Shown in pieces: positions 24,876 through 35,925 of a stretch of 64,000 nt of DNA (position 1 is its first letter; the number at the start of each line of letters is the position of its first letter). The notes beneath the pieces were generated by a model that saw nothing but the letters and a program-made list of their open reading frames with translations, did not search any database and was not told where the DNA came from. The position numbers and the translations under genes are program-made. This stretch comes from Nonomuraea fuscirosea (GTDB lineage Bacteria; Actinomycetota; Actinomycetes; Streptosporangiales; Streptosporangiaceae): the NCBI RefSeq assembly GCF_003001935.1, contig NZ_PVNG01000010.1:302496-366495 (forward strand). Direction: 5' to 3'.

Positions 24876-26348
24876 ATGACTGACCGCGTTCTGGTCGAAG
24901 CACTCCGCGCCCGTGATCCAGGAGCGCTCAGCGCGCTCTACGACGCGTACGCGGAGAGCGTCTACCGCTATTGCTGGTCCCTCCTTCTCCGCGCCGACAG
25001 CGCGCAGGTGGCGCTCCGCGACACGCTGATCGCCGCCGAGGCGCACGCCGGCGCGCTGACCGCGCCCGACCGGCTGCGCGCCTGGTTGTTCGCGCTGGCG
25101 CGCGCCGAATGCCTGCGGCGCAGAGCCGCCGCGCCACCGGGCGCCGCCGAGGCGCTGGCCGAGGCGCCCGCCCCCGACGACCCCGCCGACGCCGACCTGC
25201 GCGTCATGGCCTGGAACGCGGTGCACGGCCTGCCCGTGGCCGACCGGGAGCTCCTGGAGCTCGTCCACGGGCACGAGCTGCCCGCGGACGAGCTGGCGCA
25301 GGTGCTCGCCACACCGCCGCGCCAGGTGGAGCTGCTCCTCGAAGCGGCTCGCGAACGCCTGGGCGACGCGATCACGGCCGAGGTCCTGGCCAGGAAGGGC
25401 CCGTACGACTGCCCGCGGCGCGCCCGCATCCTGGCCGGGTTCGGCGGCGAGCTGACCAGGGAGATGCGCGAGCACCTGATCAGGCACCTGGCGCGGTGCG
25501 AGACCTGCGCGCCGCACCGCGCGCGCGAGGTGTCCCCGGCCAAGGTGTACGCGCTGCTGCCCGCGCCCGCGCTGCCCGACACCCTGCGGGTCAGGGTGAT
25601 GAGCTGCTTCGCCGACCCGGAGCTCCTGCCCTACCGCCGCTACGTCGCCCGGCGGACCGCCGCCCTGGGCGCCGCCGGGTTTCCCGTTCCCCCGCGGCGG
25701 CAGGGCCGGCGCTGGCCTCAGGCGGTGGCGGGCGCGCTGGCGGCGATCGCGACCGTGGTGGCGATAGCGGTGATCTTCGATCGGATCGGAAGGGAGAACG
25801 GCGGGGTGACAGGCGTCGCGACGGCCGCGTTCCCGGCGACGGGTGAGCCTCCGGGCATCCGGCTGCCCTGGCAGGGCGATCCCCACGATGTGCCGCTGAC
25901 CGTGGAGCCGATCCTCGACAACACCACCACGCAGCCCCTGGGCGTGACCGGCACGCCGACCGGGGCGCCGGCTCCGGCCGTGCCGTCCCAGGGCCGCTCC
26001 TCGCCCACCGGCGCACCGGCCACGTCGTCGTCCCCGCCGGGCAGGTCCCCCAGCGGCGACGACGCCGCGCCGGATCCGGACTCCGTGCCGGACGGGCTGC
26101 CGGCCGAGCCGCCCGGGCACGATCAGCAGACCGGCCGGCCGACGACCGGCACCCCGCCCGGCGGGCCGCCCGACGACGCACCCGGCAGGCCGCGCCCGAC
26201 CAGGCCCGGCACCCGTACCCCGACCCCGACACCCACCCCCACGCCGACACCGACCCAGACCCCCACCCCGACCGCCACGCCGACGGAGACGGCCACCCCG
26301 ACCCCGACGGAGGAACCGTCGGTGACCCCGTCGGAAACGGGCACCTGA
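24876..26348 (+). CDS. ECF sigma factor fused to zinc-finger, TM helix and PT-rich extracytoplasmic tail
   Basis: A 490-aa multidomain protein. Region 2 (about 10-75: DPGALSALYDAYAESVYRYCW) and region 4 (about 110-160: LPVADRELLELVHGHELPADELAQVL) form the sigma part. It is followed by a zinc-finger-like HLIRHLARCETC (Cys208 and Cys211) as in ZAS anti-sigma factors, a transmembrane helix (about 283-303), and a 180-residue Pro/Thr/Ser-rich outer tail ending in TPTPTPT repeats. Sigma, anti-sigma finger and tether in one chain resemble the ECF52/53-type actinobacterial proteins. Release probably needs proteolysis or conformational change; the signal is unknown but plausibly cell-wall related, given the NlpC/P60 gene next door. 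Confidence 0.82.
   Translation: MTDRVLVEALRARDPGALSALYDAYAESVYRYCWSLLLRADSAQVALRDTLIAAEAHAGALTAPDRLRAWLFALARAECLRRRAAAPPGAAEALAEAPAPDDPADADLRVMAWNAVHGLPVADRELLELVHGHELPADELAQVLATPPRQVELLLEAARERLGDAITAEVLARKGPYDCPRRARILAGFGGELTREMREHLIRHLARCETCAPHRAREVSPAKVYALLPAPALPDTLRVRVMSCFADPELLPYRRYVARRTAALGAAGFPVPPRRQGRRWPQAVAGALAAIATVVAIAVIFDRIGRENGGVTGVATAAFPATGEPPGIRLPWQGDPHDVPLTVEPILDNTTTQPLGVTGTPTGAPAPAVPSQGRSSPTGAPATSSSPPGRSPSGDDAAPDPDSVPDGLPAEPPGHDQQTGRPTTGTPPGGPPDDAPGRPRPTRPGTRTPTPTPTPTPTPTQTPTPTATPTETATPTPTEEPSVTPSETGT
26207..26322 (+). repeat. Pro-Thr codon repeats in the sigma-factor tail
   Basis: Runs of CCGACC/ACCCCC-type hexamers encode alternating Thr-Pro for about 35 residues. The repeats are in frame and degenerate at the third position. 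Confidence 0.85.
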
Positions 26349-26428
26349 CCTCCCTGCGCCCGGCGCCACGACCGAGGCTTCCGCGTCCGGCCCTGTCCCT
26401 GACCCGCGCCCGTGAATAGGGAGCCTGT

Positions 26429-26457
26429 TCACTTTCACGTGACGTTATGTGAGTGAA
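26429..26457. promoter_or_regulatory. AT-rich interrupted inverted repeat upstream of NlpC/P60 gene
   Basis: TTCACT (26429-26434) and AGTGAA (26452-26457) flank CACGTG within otherwise GC-rich DNA, about 50 bp before the NlpC/P60 start. It could be an operator or part of the promoter; no regulator is recognised. Confidence 0.3.
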
Positions 26458-26506
26458 GTCCCGGGAACTGTGTGCACAGAGTAACCATCTGTGTTCAGGG
26501 GGACCT

Positions 26507-27613
26507 ATGCGCGCATTCCGGGCCGGGCTCCTCGCGGGCTGCCTGCTCGTGGCCGCCTGCCCGCCGGTCGACGCCGAGCCGGGGCCCTCCTCGCACGACG
26601 TCAAGCAGGCCCGCCAGACTGCGCGCGAGAGGTCGAAGCGGCTCAGCCGGACGACCGCCAAGCTGGCCACCGCGCACTCGCGGCTGGAACGGCTGGCGGC
26701 CGAGGTCGAGCGGCTGGTGGAGGCGTACAACGGGGAGATGGTCCGGCTGCGGCAGGCCGAGCAGAACCATCAGCAGGCCAGAGCCAGGCTGGCCGCGGCC
26801 GCCGCCGAGGTCGAGCGGGCCAGGCAGGCCGTGACGCTGCTGGCCACCGAGAGCAACGGCGGGCTGGGTTCGCTCGGGCCGGTCGTCGGCATGCTGCTCG
26901 ACCAGGGCGGCACCGACGGGTTCCTGCACCGCGCCAGCGTGCTCGGGCACCTGAGCGGCGAGCGGGCCGCGGTCCTCGGCCGGATGCGTGACGCCCAGGA
27001 GGTGGCCGCGATCCTGCGCATCCACGCCGACAGCGCGTACGCGGCCCAGCAGGCCGCCTCGGAACGCGCCCGGCTGGCCAAGATCGCCGCCGAGCGGGCG
27101 GTGGCCGGGCAGCGGCGCGCGACCAGGGAGCTCACCGCGCGCAAGAAGACCTTGCAACGCAGGGTCGACGCTGCCCGCACCCGCGCCGACCTGCTGGCCA
27201 GGCGGAGGGAGGCGGCGCTGGCCGGGCTCGTCGCCGGCGGCTCGGCCATGGGCGACGTGGCCGCGAACTGGGCGCTCACCCAGCTCGGCAAGTCCTACGT
27301 GTGGGCAGCCGCCGGCCCGGAGACCTACGACTGCTCAGGGCTGACGATGCGGGCGTGGGAGAAGGTCGGCGTACGGCTCGACCACTGGACCGGCACGCAG
27401 TGGACCTCGGGCCCCCACGTGCCGCTCGACCAGTTGCGCCGCGGCGACCTGCTCTTCTTCGCCCACGTCACCGGCGACCCCGCGACCATCCACCACGTCG
27501 GCATCTACGTCGGACGCGGCCAGATGGTGCACGCCCCGCAGACGGGCGACGTGGTGCGGGTCGCCTCGATCTGGCGCGGAGACCTGGTGGGTGCCACCAG
27601 GCCCGCCCCATGA
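26507..27613 (+). CDS. NlpC/P60 cell-wall hydrolase with coiled-coil, paralogue A
   Basis: A 368-aa secreted or lipid-anchored endopeptidase. Signal region MRAFRAGLLAGCLLVAAC gives a possible lipobox (VAAC). A long helical coiled-coil spans residues 35-240 (SRLERLAAEVERLVEAYN, ARARLAAAAAEVERARQAV). A C-terminal NlpC/P60 domain has catalytic Cys276 in DCSGL and His in HHVGIYVG, with MVHAPQTGDVV after it. It probably cleaves D-Glu-mDAP-type bonds in peptidoglycan stems (RipA-like family). ATG 26507 is preceded by AGGGGG. A second paralogue is at 55.7-56.8 kb; this copy lacks the riboswitch found there. Confidence 0.88.
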   Translation: MRAFRAGLLAGCLLVAACPPVDAEPGPSSHDVKQARQTARERSKRLSRTTAKLATAHSRLERLAAEVERLVEAYNGEMVRLRQAEQNHQQARARLAAAAAEVERARQAVTLLATESNGGLGSLGPVVGMLLDQGGTDGFLHRASVLGHLSGERAAVLGRMRDAQEVAAILRIHADSAYAAQQAASERARLAKIAAERAVAGQRRATRELTARKKTLQRRVDAARTRADLLARRREAALAGLVAGGSAMGDVAANWALTQLGKSYVWAAAGPETYDCSGLTMRAWEKVGVRLDHWTGTQWTSGPHVPLDQLRRGDLLFFAHVTGDPATIHHVGIYVGRGQMVHAPQTGDVVRVASIWRGDLVGATRPAP

Positions 27614-27677
27614 GCCGCCGGCGGTGGCCCCAGTGGCAGCCCCGGCAGCGGCCTCAGCAGCGGCCCCAGCAGGGGAC

Positions 27678-28169
27678 CTAGTGGTGGCCTTCTTCCTTCG
27701 CCCGCCGGAACGAGCGCTCGATCTCGGCCTCGGCCTCGATGCGGCCGACCCAGTTGGCGCCCTCGACCGACTTTCCGGGCTCAAGATCCTTGTAGACCTC
27801 GAAGAAGTGCTGGATCTCCAGCCGGTCGAACTCCGACACGTGATGGATGTCCTGGATGTGATGCATGCGGGGGTCGGTGGACGGCACGCAGAGCACCTTG
27901 TCGTCACCGCCCTTCTCGTCGGTCATCCGGAACATCCCCACCGCGCGGCACGTGATGTAGCACCCGGGGAACGTCGGCTCCTGCAGCAGCACCAGCGCGT
28001 CCAGCGGGTCGCCGTCCTCACCGAGGGTGTGCTCGATGAAGCCGTAGTCGGCGGGGTACTGCGTGGAGGTGAACAGGAGCCGGTCAAGCCTGATCTTCCC
28101 GGTCTCGTGGTCCACTTCGTACTTGTTCCGTTGCCCCTTGGGAATCTCAACGACAACGTCGAACTCCAC
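27678..28169 (-). CDS. ppa: Inorganic pyrophosphatase
   Basis: A 163-aa family-I soluble pyrophosphatase hydrolysing PPi to drive biosynthesis. EFDVVVEIPKGQRNKYE opens the protein, and the active-site aspartate cluster is DYGFIEHTLGEDGDPLDALVL. GTG 28169 is chosen because GGAGGAA precedes it and the family N-terminus begins there. Divergent from dacB, convergent with the NlpC/P60 gene. Length and motifs are normal. Confidence 0.97.
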   Translation of the reverse strand: MEFDVVVEIPKGQRNKYEVDHETGKIRLDRLLFTSTQYPADYGFIEHTLGEDGDPLDALVLLQEPTFPGCYITCRAVGMFRMTDEKGGDDKVLCVPSTDPRMHHIQDIHHVSEFDRLEIQHFFEVYKDLEPGKSVEGANWVGRIEAEAEIERSFRRAKEEGHH

Positions 28170-28253
28170 CGCGGTTCCTCCGCTCAGGCCCCCGGGAACC
28201 CCCGGATGGGCGTTAATGTCTCGTAGGCGAACACAGGAGAGAGGGCAGGCGAC

Positions 28254-29681
28254 GTGGCGCGGCGCGACCAGTGGGTGATGCTGACCACCCTCGCCGTGCT
28301 CCAAACCCTGACGATCGTCACCGGCGTCTACGCGATGACCACCGACTTCAGCCTGAGCGCGCTGACGAACGGATCGACACCCACCGGGCCGACGGCGTCG
28401 TCACCGGCGGAAGGCTCTTCCCCCGTCCCCGTGGTCACCTCCGGGCCGGTGCTGGCCCGGCTGCCGGTGAAGCCCGGAGACGGACCTCTCCCGACTAAGG
28501 GTACTTTGACGCGCCAGCTCACCGGCGCCCTGGGTGACAAAGCACTCGGCGGCCGGGTGGGCGCGGTCGTGATCGACACGGTCACCGGAGAGCAGATCTT
28601 CGCCTCCAACGCCGACCTGGCCATCACCCCCGCCTCGACCACGAAGATCGTCACCTGCGCCGCGGCGCTGGCCGCGCTCGGCCCCGACACCCGCCTGTCC
28701 ACCCGCGTCGTCCAGGGCCCCAAGCCCGGCACCGCGATCCTCGTCGGCGGCGGCGACCCTCTCCTCGCCGGCCCCTCCGCCAAGGACGACGGCTACCCGA
28801 AGCAGGCCCGGCTGAGCACCCTCGCCGCCCGCACCGCTGCCACGCTCAAGGCGCAGAACGTACGCAAGATCACCCTTTATTACGACACCTCCCTCTTCAC
28901 CGGCACCCCCAAGGCACCCGGCTGGAAGACCAACTACATCCCCGACGGCGAGGTGGCCCCCGTCCACGCCCTCACCATGGACGAGGGCAGGCAGGACCCC
29001 CGCTTCCGCAGCCCCCGCGTCGCCGACCCGCCCCGCTACGCCGCCGCCGCCTTCGCCCGGCTGCTCGCCAAGCAGGGCATCACCGTCGCCAAGTCCGTAC
29101 GCCAGGCCAAGGCCCAGCCCGGAGCGGCCGAGCTCGGCAAGGTCGACTCCGCCCCCCTGTACGCCCTCGTCGAGCACACGCTCACCCGCAGCGACAACGA
29201 CCTCGCCGAGGCCCTGCTGCGCCACGTCGCCATCAAGCAGGGCCGGCCCGCGACCTTCGACGGTGGCGCCGCCGCCGTGATCGCCGTCCTGCAGCGCCTC
29301 GGAGCCGGCCAGAACGTGGCGCTGTCCGACGGCAGCGGCCTGTCCATCCGCAACCGCATCAGCCCCAACGCCCTGGCCAAGGTCCTCGCCCTGTCCGGCT
29401 CGGCCGCCCACCCCGAACTGCGCGCCGTCGCCTCCGGCATGCCGATCGCGGGCTTCTCCGGCACCCTCGGCAACGGCCGCCGTTTCACCAGGAGCGACAG
29501 CAAGGGCCAGGTCGGTCTCGTCCGCGCCAAGACCGGCACCCTCAACAACATCAACACGCTGGCCGGGATGGCCACGACCAAGGACGGGCGGCTGGTCACG
29601 TTCGCCTTCATGGCCGACCGCGTACCCCTCAACGCCGAGCCCGTCCTCGACCGGCTCGCCGCCACCGTGGCACGTTCCTGA
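28254..29681 (+). CDS. dacB: D-alanyl-D-alanine carboxypeptidase/endopeptidase (PBP4 type)
   Basis: A 475-aa class-C penicillin-binding protein acting on peptidoglycan in the exterior. An N-terminal membrane anchor (TLAVLQTLTIVTGVYAM) is followed by catalytic S128 in ASTTK, the second motif SDN, and KTGTLNN near residue 425. The large inserted domain of PBP4-type enzymes lies between motifs one and two. Start GTG 28254 follows GAGAGG. Adjacent to ppa on the opposite strand, as in other actinomycetes. Confidence 0.93.
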   Translation: MARRDQWVMLTTLAVLQTLTIVTGVYAMTTDFSLSALTNGSTPTGPTASSPAEGSSPVPVVTSGPVLARLPVKPGDGPLPTKGTLTRQLTGALGDKALGGRVGAVVIDTVTGEQIFASNADLAITPASTTKIVTCAAALAALGPDTRLSTRVVQGPKPGTAILVGGGDPLLAGPSAKDDGYPKQARLSTLAARTAATLKAQNVRKITLYYDTSLFTGTPKAPGWKTNYIPDGEVAPVHALTMDEGRQDPRFRSPRVADPPRYAAAAFARLLAKQGITVAKSVRQAKAQPGAAELGKVDSAPLYALVEHTLTRSDNDLAEALLRHVAIKQGRPATFDGGAAAVIAVLQRLGAGQNVALSDGSGLSIRNRISPNALAKVLALSGSAAHPELRAVASGMPIAGFSGTLGNGRRFTRSDSKGQVGLVRAKTGTLNNINTLAGMATTKDGRLVTFAFMADRVPLNAEPVLDRLAATVARS

Positions 29682-29726
29682 CGCGCTCCTTCGCAGCCGT
29701 GCGTTGAACCACGTACGGTGGACGGT

Positions 29727-30803
29727 ATGCAGGTGATCGACTGGGATCTGGCCGTCACGACCGGCACGCGCCTGGTGCGCCCCGGTCCTCAGGTGAGCCG
29801 GGAGGAGGCCAGGCAGGCCGTCACCGAGCTCCGCACCCTGTCGCGCGAGGCCGAGGGCCACGTGCGCGAGTTCACGAAGATTCACACCGAGACCGCGCCG
29901 CAGCCGGCCACCATCGTGGACCGGCCCGGCTGGATCAAGGCCAACGTCGAGGGCTTCCGCGTGGTGCTGGAGCCGCTGACCCAGCGCATGGCCAGCGGCG
30001 ACAGCCAGCCGCCCGCCATCGTCACGGCCGTGGGGTCCCGCATCACGGGCGTCGAGGTGGGCGCCGTCCTGGCCTTCCTGGCCTCGCGCGTACTCGGCCA
30101 GTACGAGCTGTTCCTCCCACCCGACCCCACGGGCAAGGAGGCCGCCGGCCGCCTGACGCTCGTGGCCCCCAACATCGTCCACGCCGAACGCGAGATGGGC
30201 GTCGACCCGCACGACTTCCGCCTCTGGGTCTGCCTGCACGAGGAGACCCACCGGGTGCAGTTCACCGGGGTCAAGTGGCTGCGCGAATACGTGCGCGGGC
30301 AGATGACCGAGTTCCTGCTCGCCTCCGACCTCGACCTGCCCACCCTGCTCGAACGGCTCCGCAACGCCGCCGACACGGTGGCCGACGTGGTGCGCGGCGG
30401 CGAGGGCAACCTCATCGACGCCATCCAGTCGCCCGGCCAGAAGGAGATCCTCGACCGCCTGACCGCCGTGATGACCCTCGTCGAAGGCCACGGAGACTAC
30501 GTCATGGACGCGGTCGGCCCGTCGGTGGTCCCCTCGGTGGCCGACATCCGCGCCAAGTTCGCCCAGCGCCGCGAAGGCGGCTCCCGCCTGGACCGCACGG
30601 TACGGCGGTTGCTGGGGATCGAGGTCAAGATGAAGCAGTACGCGGAGGGCTCCGCCTTCGTCCGCACGGTGGTGGACCGGGTGGGCATGGACGGCTTCAA
30701 CAAGATCTGGACCTCCCCGGAAACCTTGCCGACCACCCCGGAAATCGCCGACCCCACCCTCTGGATCACCCGAGTGATCGGCACCCCGGCCCTCCCCGCC
30801 TAA
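29727..30803 (+). CDS. Zinc-dependent metalloprotease-like protein (DUF2342)
   Basis: A 358-aa protein of the actinobacterial DUF2342 family, sometimes labelled 'F420 biosynthesis associated'. The zinc motif HEETH (171-175) and a downstream EGHGD give a gluzincin-like set of ligands. ATG 29727 is used; GTG 29718 would add three residues. The position between dacB and tilS is conserved in actinomycetes. The protease role is a fold-based prediction and the substrate is unknown. Confidence 0.88.
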   Translation: MQVIDWDLAVTTGTRLVRPGPQVSREEARQAVTELRTLSREAEGHVREFTKIHTETAPQPATIVDRPGWIKANVEGFRVVLEPLTQRMASGDSQPPAIVTAVGSRITGVEVGAVLAFLASRVLGQYELFLPPDPTGKEAAGRLTLVAPNIVHAEREMGVDPHDFRLWVCLHEETHRVQFTGVKWLREYVRGQMTEFLLASDLDLPTLLERLRNAADTVADVVRGGEGNLIDAIQSPGQKEILDRLTAVMTLVEGHGDYVMDAVGPSVVPSVADIRAKFAQRREGGSRLDRTVRRLLGIEVKMKQYAEGSAFVRTVVDRVGMDGFNKIWTSPETLPTTPEIADPTLWITRVIGTPALPA

Positions 30804-31505
30804 CGCCCCGCCAAAAACCGGCACGGCGACATCGAGGTCCCCCGGCACCACCGGAGACCGCCACCCCACCACCCAAGCTCTTACACCTCTCACCGCCTCT
30901 TCCCGCGCCACGTCAACGGGAGGCGGTGTGGTGGTGTCCGGCGCTTGTGCGCGGTGCCCGGCTCGTCGGCATCGGCGTCGGCTCACACGCCCACGGCCTC
31001 TTCACGGGTCACTCCTCGCGCCGCGTCGGCGGGAGGCGGTGCGGTGGTGTCCGGCGCTCGGGCACGGCGCCTGGCCGGGAGACGGTGCTGGTATCCGTCT
31101 CCCGACAGGGCCGGCGGGTCGGTGCGCTTGCCTCGCTTCCCCGGCTCTCGCGTCACGCCGGATCATCCGCGCTCCTACGCCACCTTCACCGTCTCTCCAC
31201 GCACCCCGGCAGTTCCAGGCGCCGCGTCGGCGGGAAGCAGTGCGGTGGTGTCCGGCGCACGTGCGCGGTGCTCGGCCGGGGGTGGCGTGGTGGTTCCGGC
31301 GTCCCCCAGCAGGATCGGCGGGTCAGTGCGGCCGCCTTGCTTTCCTGGCTCTTGTCTCGCCAGATCACCCACACGCCTGCGACACCGCCCACCGTCTCTC
31401 CCTGCGCTGCGTCGGCGGGAGGTGGTGCGCCGGTGTCCGGCGCTTGTGGGTGGTGCTTGGCTGGGCGTGCGTGCCTCGTTGGGTGAGGGGCGGGAGAATG
31501 GGGGC
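30804..31505 (+). repeat. Intergenic region with four diverged repeat units
   Basis: No gene is convincing in these 700 bp. A core of about 50 bases beginning CGTCGGCGGGAGGCGGTGCG occurs at about 30908, 31022, 31221 and 31406. Between copies 2-3 and 3-4 a second block (GGCGGGTCGGTGCG...; about 31110-31175 and 31315-31372) also repeats, so units two and three are degenerate tandem copies of about 190 bp. Similarity is maintained in all frames, which argues for a DNA- or RNA-level element rather than a protein. Confidence 0.7.
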
Positions 31506-32498
31506 GTGGGTCCGCAACCGGCTGTAGCTGACGTTCGTAGAGCAGTGCGCGAGGCTCTGGTTGACGTGCCGGAAGGTGCGCTGGTGCTGGTGGCGTGTAG
31601 TGGTGGGGCCGATTCGTTGGCGTTGGCGGCTGCATCGGCCTTTGTCGCTTCCCGTGCGCGGCTGCGGGCGGGCCTCGTCACTGTGGATCATCAACTGCAG
31701 GAGGGGTCGGCGCAGCGGGCGGAAGCGGTGGTGAAAGTGGCTCGGGACGTGGGGCTGGAGCCGGCTGAAGTGCTCACCGTCACCGTGGGCGCCCAAGGTG
31801 GGCCCGAGGCGGCGGCGCGGGAGGCCAGGTATGCGGCGCTGGCCGAAGCGGCCGAACGGCTGAAGGCGGAGACGGTGCTGCTGGGGCACACCAGGGACGA
31901 TCAGGCCGAGACGGTGCTGCTGGGGCTGGCCAGGGGGAGTGGGCTCCGTTCGTTGTCGGGCATGGCCGCCAGGTCGGGGCGCTATCGGCGGCCCTTGCTC
32001 GACCTGCCCAGAGCCACCACCGTGGCGGCCTGCCGGGCGATGGGCCTCACTCCCTGGGACGATCCGCACAACGAGGACCCCCGCTACACCCGGGTCCGCG
32101 TCCGCCATACGGTGCTGCCGGTGCTGGAGGCGGAGCTGGGGCCGGGGGTGGCCGAGGCGCTCGCGAGGACGGCGGGGCTGGCGCGGCAGGACGCGGACGC
32201 GCTCGATGAATGGGCCGATACGGCGTACCAGAATTGCGCTCTAAGCGATATCGGCGGGTTGATAAAGGTGACCGTGGCCGAGCTGGAAAAGCTGCCCGAC
32301 GCCGTCAGGCGGAGGGTGCTGAGGCGGGCCGCGCTCGCCGCCGGAGCCCCGTCCGGAGCCCTGTCGGCCACCCACGTCCTGGCCGTGGACCGGCTGGTCA
32401 CGAACTGGCGCGGGCAGAAAGCCGTGGACCTGCCCGGGGGTCTGTCCGCCGTCCGGCGATATGGCACCCTGATATTCGCCATCAGTCCCATCGCGTAA
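31506..32498 (+). CDS. tilS: tRNA(Ile)-lysidine synthase
   Basis: A 330-aa enzyme that modifies C34 of tRNA-Ile(CAU) to lysidine using ATP and lysine, an essential step. The PP-loop SGGADS (about 32-37), GHTRDDQAETVLL and the ARGSGLRSLSGM segment are diagnostic. GTG 31506 follows GGGGCGGGAG. The short C-terminal domain is usual for actinobacteria. Part of the conserved order tilS-hpt-ftsH. Confidence 0.95.
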   Translation: MGPQPAVADVRRAVREALVDVPEGALVLVACSGGADSLALAAASAFVASRARLRAGLVTVDHQLQEGSAQRAEAVVKVARDVGLEPAEVLTVTVGAQGGPEAAAREARYAALAEAAERLKAETVLLGHTRDDQAETVLLGLARGSGLRSLSGMAARSGRYRRPLLDLPRATTVAACRAMGLTPWDDPHNEDPRYTRVRVRHTVLPVLEAELGPGVAEALARTAGLARQDADALDEWADTAYQNCALSDIGGLIKVTVAELEKLPDAVRRRVLRRAALAAGAPSGALSATHVLAVDRLVTNWRGQKAVDLPGGLSAVRRYGTLIFAISPIA

Positions 32499-32508
32499 GG
32501 AACCACAC

Positions 32509-33060
32509 GTGGACGCAGCCGACATGGGCAATGACCTGGAAAAGGTCCTCATTCCCGAGGACGAGCTCCAGGCCAAGATCAAAGAGCTCGCCGGCCGGAT
32601 CGACGAGGACTACGCGGGCCAGGACGTCCTGCTCGTGGGCGTGTTGAAGGGCGCGGTGATGGTGATGGCCGACCTGGCCAGAGCCTTGCACGTGCCGGTG
32701 CAGATGGACTGGATGGCGGTGTCCTCGTACGGCGCGGGCACCAGGTCGTCCGGCGTCGTCCGCGTGCTGAAGGACCTCGACACCGACATCCTGAACCGCC
32801 ATGTGCTGATCGTCGAGGACATCATCGACTCCGGCCTGACCTTGCACTGGCTGCTGGAAAACCTCAAGTCGCGTAATCCGGCCTCGCTGGAGATCTGCGC
32901 CGCGCTGCGGAAACCCGATGCGGTGAAGGTGACCATCGAGGTGAAATACGTCGGCTTCGACATTCCCAACGAGTTCGTGATCGGTTATGGGCTCGACTAC
33001 GCGGAGCGATACCGGAATCTTCCGTTCATCGGCACTCTGGCGCCCCACGTATATAAGTAG
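32509..33060 (+). CDS. hpt: Hypoxanthine phosphoribosyltransferase
   Basis: A 183-aa purine salvage enzyme (hypoxanthine/guanine plus PRPP). The PRPP loop is VLIVEDIIDSGLTL (about 102-115), and GVLKGAVMVMADLAR carries the family's early loop. GTG 32509 lies 10 bases after tilS. Followed by a hairpin at 33067-33090. Confidence 0.96.
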   Translation: MDAADMGNDLEKVLIPEDELQAKIKELAGRIDEDYAGQDVLLVGVLKGAVMVMADLARALHVPVQMDWMAVSSYGAGTRSSGVVRVLKDLDTDILNRHVLIVEDIIDSGLTLHWLLENLKSRNPASLEICAALRKPDAVKVTIEVKYVGFDIPNEFVIGYGLDYAERYRNLPFIGTLAPHVYK

Positions 33061-33066
33061 GACTCT

Positions 33067-33090
33067 CCGCGATGGCCGGGAACATCGCGG
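33067..33090 (+). terminator. Hairpin after hpt
   Basis: CCGCGATG/CATCGCGG, an 8-bp perfect stem with an 8-base loop beginning 7 bases after the hpt stop. No U-tract is present, so termination may be partial. Confidence 0.55.
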
Positions 33091-33298
33091 AACGTGACGT
33101 ACGTTGATAGGGCAAGACCGGTGTAGCGGGCGGGTCCCTCCGTGCGCCGTGCCGGTGTACCTTCAGACTCCGGGAGGGTGACCTCGCGTCCCCTTCGGGT
33201 AGTCAGAAGTCGCGGTGTCGGATGCCGCGGCCCCGGGCCAGCCCGGGGTTCCAGGCCATGGTCAGGAAGGGACGGGCCCGCAAGGGGTTCCGCATCGG

Positions 33299-35289
<1,991 letters not shown>

Positions 35290-35293
<4 letters not shown>

Positions 35294-35868
35294 CTCAGCA
35301 CGATGTCGACCTGGGGCGGATCGAGAAGGCCGTTCGCGAGATCCTCTACGCCATCGGCGAGGATCCCGATCGTGACGGCCTGATCGAGACGCCCGCCCGG
35401 GTCGCCCGCGCGATGGCCGAGCAGTACTCCGGGCTCGGCCAGACGCCGGAGGAGGTGCTCACGAAGGTCTTCGACGTCGATCACGACGAGATGGTGCTCG
35501 TGCGCGACATCGAGGTCTACTCGACCTGTGAGCACCACCTGGTCCCGTTCCACGGCCTGGCCCACGTCGGCTACATCCCCAACACGAAGGGCCAGGTCAC
35601 GGGCCTGTCGAAGCTGGCCCGCCTGGTCGACGTCTACGCCCGCCGCCCCCAGGTGCAGGAGCGCATGACGTCCCAGATCGCCGACGCTCTGATGCGCGTG
35701 CTGGAGCCGCGCGGAGTCATCGTGGTGGTGGAGGCCGAGCACCTGTGCATGACGATGCGCGGCGTACGCAAGCCGGGCGCCAAGACCGTCACCTCCGCCG
35801 TCCGCGGCAGTTTCCGCAGCAGCGACAGCACCCGATCCGAGGCGATGGCGCTCATCCTGGGCCGCTGA
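35290..35868 (+). CDS. folE: GTP cyclohydrolase I
   Basis: A 192-aa enzyme for the first step of tetrahydrofolate synthesis (GTP to dihydroneopterin triphosphate). Zinc residues are Cys80 and nearby His in STCEHHLVPFHG, with a second Cys in EAEHLCMTMRG. The GTG start overlaps the ftsH stop. First of the fol genes. Confidence 0.97.
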
Positions 35869-35925
35869 GGACGAACGGGGTACCCACGATGTCAGCAAGT
35901 GTGGGGAAGCGCCTAGGCTTGGCCC

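Noticed and set aside
28401..30986. Very long minus-strand open frame (861 codons) opposite dacB and the DUF2342 gene
   Set aside because: Its composition mirrors the codons of the two real plus-strand genes, it has no domain and no ribosome site. It is a shadow frame of GC-rich DNA.
33215..33298. 28-residue N-terminal extension of FtsH from GTG 33215
   Set aside because: The extension is Gly/Pro/Gln-rich and unlike FtsH N-termini; MDLKRF at 33299 matches the family.
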